A stretch of 41,036 nucleotides of DNA from an uncultured Acetatifactor sp. GTDB lineage: Bacteria > Bacillota > Clostridia > Lachnospirales > Lachnospiraceae. Location: the NCBI GenBank assembly GCA_934394815.1, contig CAKRRD010000027.1, positions 1-41,036 on the forward strand, read 5' to 3'. The translations under genes were made by a program, and so were the position numbers. The notes beneath the pieces were generated by a model that saw only the letters and a program-made list of their open reading frames with translations, searched no databases and was not told the origin of the DNA. Of this stretch, positions 36,042 to 41,036 are shown one piece after another (position 1 is the first letter of the stretch; each line of letters begins with the position of its first letter).

Positions 36042-36941
36042 ATGGCAGCAAGAGGATTGGGAAAAGGTCTGGATTCTCTGATACCTAATGCGTTAGGGGA
36101 GACAAAGACAAAAAAAGAAGCAGTAGCCAAAGCGGCGACAGAGACGGCAACCGGAGAAAGGGAACCGCAGACCCTCGTGAAGATCACAAAGGTGGAGCCG
36201 AACAGAGAACAGCCCCGTAAGAATTTTGATGAAGATGCTTTACAGGAACTGGCTGATTCCATCAAGCAGTTCGGTCTGTTACAGCCAATTTTGGTGCAGG
36301 ATCGTAAGGATTATTATGAAATCATTGCCGGTGAGAGAAGATGGCGTGCAGCAAAGTTGGCAGGATTGAAGGAAGTTCCGGTCATCATTCGTAATTACAC
36401 GGAACAGGAAATCGTGGAGATTTCCCTGATTGAGAATATTCAGCGTGAAGATCTGAACCCTATTGAAGAAGCGCAGGCTTATAAAAGACTTTTGACAGAG
36501 TTTCACCTGAAACAGGATGAAGTGGCGGAGAGAGTATCCAAGAGCCGGGCGGCAGTAACCAACTCTATTCGTCTGTTGAAACTGAATGAAGATGTGCAGC
36601 GCATGGTGGTAGATGAAATGATCAGTACCGGACATGCGAGAGCCTTATTGGCAGTGGAAAATCAGGAAGAACAGTATAATCTGGCACAGCGTATCTTTGA
36701 TGAAAAGCTGAGTGTACGTGATGTAGAAAAGCTGGTAAAGAATCTACATAAACCTGTAAAGCCGAAAAAGACAGATGACAAGACCATTCAAGTGATCTAT
36801 CAGGATATCGAAGAAAAGCTGAAGGAGAAGCTTGGAAGAAAAGTTACCGTAACATCCAAGGGAGAGGGATCCGGTAAAATCGAAATCGAATTCTATAATC
36901 ATGAAGATCTGGATCGTCTGCTGGATGTATTGAATAAATAA
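36042..36941 (+). CDS. parB: Chromosome-partitioning protein ParB (Spo0J)
   Basis: The 299-residue CTPase clamp loads at parS. The N-terminus starts RGLGKGLDSLIP, the ParA-stimulating segment. The CTP-binding domain has PNREQPRKNFDE and the GERRWRAAKLAG motif, then IENIQREDLNP. The helix-turn-helix region is KQDEVAERVSKSRAAVTNSIRLL, and a C-terminal dimerisation domain follows a basic linker. Two matching parS sites lie 1.3 kb upstream. Confidence 0.96.
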   Translation: MAARGLGKGLDSLIPNALGETKTKKEAVAKAATETATGEREPQTLVKITKVEPNREQPRKNFDEDALQELADSIKQFGLLQPILVQDRKDYYEIIAGERRWRAAKLAGLKEVPVIIRNYTEQEIVEISLIENIQREDLNPIEEAQAYKRLLTEFHLKQDEVAERVSKSRAAVTNSIRLLKLNEDVQRMVVDEMISTGHARALLAVENQEEQYNLAQRIFDEKLSVRDVEKLVKNLHKPVKPKKTDDKTIQVIYQDIEEKLKEKLGRKVTVTSKGEGSGKIEIEFYNHEDLDRLLDVLNK

Positions 36942-36976
36942 GAAAAAAAGAAGTAAGACATACAAAGGAGAGTATT

Positions 36977-37498
36977 ATGACAGGTAGTACTTTTTTAAGT
37001 CAGATCGGCTTGGGAGGATTTGATCTGGGATATCTACTGATCGGAATGGGTGTAGTGATTCTATTATTGATCATTTTGCTGATTCTGTTGATTGTTCAGA
37101 TTCGGAAGACAGGCAGGCTGAAAAAGAGACTGGACAAGTTCCTCAGCGGAAAAGATGGAGCAAGCCTGGAACAGGATATTGCCAGTCTGTATGAGGACAA
37201 TAAATTTCTTAAGGCAAATACGGACAAGAACAAAAAGGATATTCGCACTTTATATAAGAATATGGAATCTGCCTACCAGAAAATGGGTCTTGTAAAATAC
37301 GATGCGTTCAACCAAATGGGTGGACAGCTGAGTTTTTCTCTGGCTCTGTTGGATGAAAATAATAACGGTTTTATTATTAACTCTGTACATAGTTCAGAGG
37401 GATGTTATTCTTATACAAAGGAAATCAAGCTTGGTCAGTGCGCTATTGATCTGGGGGCAGAAGAAGCAGAAGCACTTGCCATGGCAATGGGAGAATAA
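36977..37498 (+). CDS. DUF4446 family membrane protein
   Basis: The 173-residue protein has one N-terminal membrane segment (about 17-42), a charged coiled-coil stretch (about 45-95), then a compact domain with KMGLVKYDAFNQMGGQLSFSLALLDENNNGF. This is the DUF4446 pattern, regularly found next to parB in Clostridia. The function is unknown; the position suggests a link between membrane and chromosome organisation (inference). It follows parB by 35 bases. Confidence 0.85.
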   Translation: MTGSTFLSQIGLGGFDLGYLLIGMGVVILLLIILLILLIVQIRKTGRLKKRLDKFLSGKDGASLEQDIASLYEDNKFLKANTDKNKKDIRTLYKNMESAYQKMGLVKYDAFNQMGGQLSFSLALLDENNNGFIINSVHSSEGCYSYTKEIKLGQCAIDLGAEEAEALAMAMGE

Positions 37499-37515
37499 GT
37501 AAAGAGGTTTTTCAT

Positions 37516-38568
37516 ATGAAGAGAATGAAACTGAGCGAGCTGACCGGAAACGAAATTCTTGCACAGTCATTGATGACTTGGGATTATCAGATCATTCTTC
37601 CGGAAGGTGCAGTATTAAAAAAAGAGTATATCAATAAGATTGAGGAAATGGGTATCCTGGAGGTCTATGTAAAAGAAGACTCAGGCAATGAAATTGTAAT
37701 ACTAAAAAACGATATAGAAAAAGCAATAAAAAGTAAAGTAAAAAATATTCTGGAGAGACATACTTATCAGAATAATAAGCAATTGCAGGGACTGACCCAG
37801 GCGGCAGATGAGATCATTGCCAATATTCTGGATGAGAAAGAAGTCGTAGAAAAAGTATTTGATATTAAAGAAAGAAGTGCTGATATCTATGAGCATTCCA
37901 TCAGTCTGAGTTCGCTGGCTATTCTGACAGCACTTCGTCTGAATGTTGATAAAAAGGTAATCCATGATATCGGTGTAGGATGTCTGCTGCATGATATTGG
38001 ACTCCGGTATACGACTCTGGACTATGAAGGAAAATCTATGGAAGATATGAAGCCGGAAGCACTGGCTGAATATAAGAAGCATCCGGTTTACGGATACACT
38101 TCCGTCAAGGATGAAGAATGGATTTCCGATGAAGTGAAGAAGATCATCCTGTATCATCATGAGAGACTGGATGGATCCGGATTTCCGCTCCGCCTGAAGG
38201 AAGCAGAGATTCCTCTTTCCTGTCAGATCGTTGCCGTGTGTGATGCCTTTGATGAAATGATCTGTGGTATTGCCCAGAGGCAAAGCAAAGTCTACGAAGC
38301 GGTAGAATATTTAAAAAGCTTTAAAAATTTGAAATATAATGGTAAAATAGTAGACGCGTTTTTAAGTTTTACCGCAGTCTACCCTGCCGGAAGCCACGTA
38401 CTGACCAACGACGGAGAAGAAGCCATTGTGGTATCGCAGAACAAAGATTTCCAGGATCGTCCCGTGATTCGCATTATCCGTGATAAGGACGGACGGGAAT
38501 TAAAGGAAGAGAGAATTGTGGATCTTGTAAAGGTTCTGAATGTGTATATTGAAAAAGGATTAGAATAA
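37516..38568 (+). CDS. HD-GYP domain protein
   Basis: The protein has 350 residues. A N-terminal domain (about 1-115) of the type often seen ahead of HD-GYP domains leads to the HD core: YEHSISLSSLA, CLLHDIG, KKHPVYGYTSV and HHERLDGSGFP, where the GYP is GFP. HD-GYP enzymes cleave cyclic di-GMP or related dinucleotides. A C-terminal stretch (about 275-350) has an extra beta-rich part. It lies 17 bases after the DUF4446 gene and 37 before serS, in one run. Confidence 0.88.
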   Translation: MKRMKLSELTGNEILAQSLMTWDYQIILPEGAVLKKEYINKIEEMGILEVYVKEDSGNEIVILKNDIEKAIKSKVKNILERHTYQNNKQLQGLTQAADEIIANILDEKEVVEKVFDIKERSADIYEHSISLSSLAILTALRLNVDKKVIHDIGVGCLLHDIGLRYTTLDYEGKSMEDMKPEALAEYKKHPVYGYTSVKDEEWISDEVKKIILYHHERLDGSGFPLRLKEAEIPLSCQIVAVCDAFDEMICGIAQRQSKVYEAVEYLKSFKNLKYNGKIVDAFLSFTAVYPAGSHVLTNDGEEAIVVSQNKDFQDRPVIRIIRDKDGRELKEERIVDLVKVLNVYIEKGLE

Positions 38569-38605
38569 TGCTGGATACATATATGTCAGCAGAATGGAGG
38601 AAGTC

Positions 38606-39892
38606 ATGATAGACATTAAATTTTTAAGAGAAAATCCCGAGGTGGTCAAGGAGAACATCCGCAAGAAGTTCCAGGATGAGAAGCTGCCTCTGGTAGATGA
38701 AGTGATCGCACTGGATGCCGAGAGCAGAAAGGCAAAACAGGAAGCAGATGATCTGCGTGCTTCCAGAAACCGTATTTCCAAAGAAATCGGTGCACTGATG
38801 GGTCAGGGCAAGAAGGAAGAGGCAGAGGCCAAGAAGGCAGAAGTAGCTGCCGGTGCAAAGCGTCTGGCAGAGCTGGAAGCTTCCGAGACCGAGCTGCAGG
38901 AGAAGATCACCAAGATCATGATGGTCATCCCCAACATTATTGATGCGTCCGTTCCTATCGGTAAGGATGACAGCCAGAACGTAGAAATCGAGAAATTCGG
39001 CGAGCCGGTAGTTCCTGATTTTGAGGTTCCCTATCATGCAGATATTCTGGATCGTCTGAACGGTCTGGACAAGGAGAGCGCAGGACGTACCAGCGGTAAC
39101 GGTTTCTATTACCTGATGGGCGATGCTGCAAGAATCCATTCCGCAATGATCAGCTATGCAAGAGATTTCATGATCGATAAGGGATTCACTTACTGCATTC
39201 CTCCTTTCATGATCCGCAGCAGCGTTGTAAACGGCGTTATGAGCTTCGCAGAGATGGAAGCTATGATGTATAAGATCGAAGGCGAAGATCTGTACCTGAT
39301 CGGTACTTCCGAGCATTCCATGATCGGTAAGTTCAAGGGTCAGATTGTTGATGAGAAGAGCCTGCCTGTTACCATGACTTCTTATTCTCCCTGCTTCCGT
39401 AAGGAAGTAGGTTCTCACGGAATCGAGGAGAGAGGTGTATACCGCGTACACCAGTTCGAAAAACAGGAGATGGTAGTACTGTGTAAGCCTGAGGATTCCA
39501 TGGACTGGTATAACAAGATGTGGTCCTACACTGTAGAGTTCTTCCGCAGTCTGGATGTACCGGTTCGTACACTGGAGTGCTGTAGTGGTGACCTGGCAGA
39601 CCTGAAGGTGAAATCCTGCGATGTTGAGGCATGGAGCCCCAGACAGAAGAAGTACTTCGAGGTTGGTTCCTGTTCTACTCTGGGTGATGCACAGGCAAGA
39701 CGTCTGGGTATCCGTACCAAGGGTGAAAACGGAACTTATCTGGTACACACACTGAACAATACCGTACTGGCTTCTCCCAGAGGACTGATTGCATTCCTGG
39801 AGAACAATGTAAATGAAGACGGCAGCGTGAATATTCCTGTTGCCCTGCGTCCTTACATGGGTGGCAAGGAGAAAGTATTCCCCCAGAAATAA
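38606..39892 (+). CDS. serS: Seryl-tRNA synthetase
   Basis: The 428-residue class II synthetase charges tRNA-Ser. The N-terminal long coiled-coil arm (about 30-100) grips the tRNA variable arm; the catalytic core has motif 2 (CFRKEVGSHG, RVHQFEKQEMV) and motif 3 (NNTVLASPRGLIAFLE). The ATG at 38606 is preferred to 38594 because GGAGG lies between them. Codon use appears strongly biased, as expected of a highly expressed gene; this leaves a long accidental frame on the opposite strand. Confidence 0.97.
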   Translation: MIDIKFLRENPEVVKENIRKKFQDEKLPLVDEVIALDAESRKAKQEADDLRASRNRISKEIGALMGQGKKEEAEAKKAEVAAGAKRLAELEASETELQEKITKIMMVIPNIIDASVPIGKDDSQNVEIEKFGEPVVPDFEVPYHADILDRLNGLDKESAGRTSGNGFYYLMGDAARIHSAMISYARDFMIDKGFTYCIPPFMIRSSVVNGVMSFAEMEAMMYKIEGEDLYLIGTSEHSMIGKFKGQIVDEKSLPVTMTSYSPCFRKEVGSHGIEERGVYRVHQFEKQEMVVLCKPEDSMDWYNKMWSYTVEFFRSLDVPVRTLECCSGDLADLKVKSCDVEAWSPRQKKYFEVGSCSTLGDAQARRLGIRTKGENGTYLVHTLNNTVLASPRGLIAFLENNVNEDGSVNIPVALRPYMGGKEKVFPQK

Positions 39893-39937
39893 GTAGTATT
39901 TTATGAAAAATGACACAGACAGAAAGAGGGTGATTTT

Positions 39938-40846
39938 TTGCATAAATATATGAGAGCTATCGGGTTCAGTGAATATACGGACCGGAAGAAATTAAAAGAA
40001 TTACTGACAGACGTGATCATGAATTCCGATCATCGCGCATATACCATGAATCAGGAGGAAATCCTTCTGGGTGAATTCAGCAAAAATCACACTGCCACCA
40101 GAGGAGCCGTGGAATCCGGTGCCTTTGGTGTGGCTGTCTGTGGAGAATTTGATGATAATGATAAATTTATTTACGAATATTATTTTCCGTATCTGACGGG
40201 AAGTGGCGTTACTTCTTACGAAGATGTCTCCGTGGAACGTCATGCGGAAAAGGATTCCTATGCCGGTATCTGTGATGATATTAAGGTGGGAATCTCCCTG
40301 ATTTTCTATCTGCGGAACCGGATTCCCTACATCAAGGCCCAGAGTACCGGAAAATTACCTATCCGCGGTACTACATTGACCTTATCCGGCCTGTCTCTGA
40401 CCGGAAGCATCCTGTTACCCATCAAAAAAGATGAAGAACAGGTTCTCCGGGGGAAAAAAGATTCCGCCAATCGTAACAAACTGCTGGCAGCCGCCAGACA
40501 GGGAGACGAAGATGCCATTGAGACCCTGACGTTGGAAGATATGGACATGTACACTACCATCTCCCGCAGAATCCAGAAGGACGACATTTTCAGTCTGGTG
40601 GATACCTATTTTATGCCCTACGGCGTGGAGTGCGATCAGTACTCCGTACTGGGAGAAATCACAGAACTTCGTCTGGTGACCAACGATGTCACCGGAGAAA
40701 AGGTATACATTCTCACAATTCTGTGCAACGAGCTATCCTTCGACGTATGCATCAATACCAAAGACCTCTACGGAGAACCCCAGGTGGGTCGCCGCTTCAA
40801 GGGTGTGATCTGGCTTCAGGGATATATCAATTTTCCTGAGGAATAG
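39938..40846 (+). CDS. DUF3881 family protein
   Basis: The protein has 302 residues. From memory it matches DUF3881, a Lachnospiraceae family of unknown function (MRAIGFSEYTDRKKLKELL at the start). There is no membrane segment or signal. The TTG start at 39938 is supported by GAGGGTG a few bases upstream; the first ATG, at 39950, is too far from it. Segments such as SGLSLTGSILLPI and VTGEKVYILTILCNELSFDVCIN suggest a mixed alpha/beta fold. It ends the run that starts near parA. Confidence 0.75.
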   Translation: MHKYMRAIGFSEYTDRKKLKELLTDVIMNSDHRAYTMNQEEILLGEFSKNHTATRGAVESGAFGVAVCGEFDDNDKFIYEYYFPYLTGSGVTSYEDVSVERHAEKDSYAGICDDIKVGISLIFYLRNRIPYIKAQSTGKLPIRGTTLTLSGLSLTGSILLPIKKDEEQVLRGKKDSANRNKLLAAARQGDEDAIETLTLEDMDMYTTISRRIQKDDIFSLVDTYFMPYGVECDQYSVLGEITELRLVTNDVTGEKVYILTILCNELSFDVCINTKDLYGEPQVGRRFKGVIWLQGYINFPEE

Positions 40847-40848
40847 GG

Positions 40849-40877
40849 TTGCAAAATAGAGATATTTTCGGTATACT
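40849..40877 (+). promoter_or_regulatory. Promoter of the tRNA-Arg region
   Basis: -35 TTGCAA (40849-40854), a 17-base spacer, -10 TATACT (40872-40877). It lies 16 bases before the degenerate tRNA-like sequence. Confidence 0.7.
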
Positions 40878-40892
40878 TACAGTTGTGCATAC

Positions 40893-40962
40893 GTTCCTAT
40901 AGTTAAATGGATATAACAAGCGCCTCCTAAGCGGCAGATTGTTCGATTCCTTCGAGTAGTGA
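40893..40962 (+). pseudogene. Degenerate tRNA-Arg(CCU)-like sequence
   Basis: The D arm is intact (GTTA...TAAC with AATGGATA loop) and the anticodon loop CTCCTAA carries CCU. The anticodon stem keeps only three pairs (AGCGC against GCGGC), the T arm around TTCGATT pairs poorly and lacks the usual GG before TTC, and the acceptor strands do not match well. No CCA is encoded. It reads as a decaying tRNA gene, or a very unusual one. Confidence 0.6.
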
Positions 40963-40984
40963 AAATTGCATAAATCTTAAAAAT

Positions 40985-41036
40985 GTCTCAGTAGCTCAGC
41001 TGGATAGAGCACACGCCTCCTAAGCGTGGGGTCGGA
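40985..41036 (+). tRNA. tRNA-Arg(CCU), 3' end beyond the window
   Basis: The first 52 bases are present: acceptor strand GTCTCAG, D arm GCTC...GAGC with AGCTGGATA, and an anticodon arm ACGC-CTCCTAA-GCGT with anticodon CCU. The window stops in the T arm. The parts seen are fully base-paired, in contrast to the copy 23 bases upstream. Confidence 0.88.

Noticed and set aside
38624..39943. A 439-codon open frame on the minus strand covering nearly all of serS
   Set aside because: serS on the plus strand is unmistakable. The opposite frame has no ribosome binding site, its product has no recognisable domain, and it is explained by the codon bias of serS.

Overview
The window is the chromosomal replication-origin region of a Gram-positive, low-to-moderate-GC bacterium, most likely a member of the Lachnospiraceae (Clostridia). 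The evidence is the gene order around dnaA, the short L34 and RNase P protein genes, the DUF4446, DUF3881 and FakA-C-like genes around parAB, strong AAGGAG-type ribosome binding sites, and a YidC of the clostridial type. I infer family level only; no species is claimed.

Layout. The left edge holds a truncated sugar-ABC solute-binding lipoprotein (minus) divergent from an AraC-type regulator (plus). A minus-strand cluster follows (7238 to about 1890): an HtrA-like protein that has lost its catalytic triad, a YhaM-like HD nuclease, an A-type flavodiiron protein and an RlmD-type methyltransferase with a broken C-terminus. A divergent plus-strand operon (7.3-12.1 kb) carries mutS2 behind a striking cloverleaf-shaped leader, then an OmpR-type regulator and its membrane kinase. 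From 23.3 kb down to 12.1 kb the minus strand carries dnaA, dnaN, yaaA, recF, gyrB, gyrA, a CPA2 antiporter and an unknown protein.

The origin is bipartite: a dense cluster of DnaA boxes between dnaA and rpmH (about 23.34-23.64 kb) and a looser set between dnaA and dnaN (21.58-21.92 kb). To the right, the plus strand reads rpmH, rnpA, yidD, yidC, jag, a sulfatase-fold membrane enzyme, mnmE, mnmG, rsmG, a two-component pair behind a LexA-like palindrome, then (after a convergent YbaK-family gene) two perfect parS sites, a stand-alone FakA C-terminal-like domain, parA, parB, a DUF4446 protein, an HD-GYP protein, serS, a DUF3881 protein and two tRNA-Arg(CCU)-type sequences, the first decayed and the second cut by the window end.

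Most genes are co-oriented with replication away from the origin; the mutS2-regulator-kinase operon and araC are the exceptions. The functions fit together as replication initiation and elongation (dnaA, dnaN, recF, gyrBA), origin segregation (parS, parAB), membrane insertion and ribosome/tRNA maturation (rpmH, rnpA, yidDC, jag, mnmEG, rsmG, serS), with accessory regulators around the edges. No single novel multi-gene system stands out. The best leads are the four-way-junction leader of mutS2, the mobile-looking palindrome that broke rlmD, the pseudoprotease, the operator-like inverted repeats that bracket promoters, the large acidic insert in GyrB, and the LexA-like site ahead of a two-component system.
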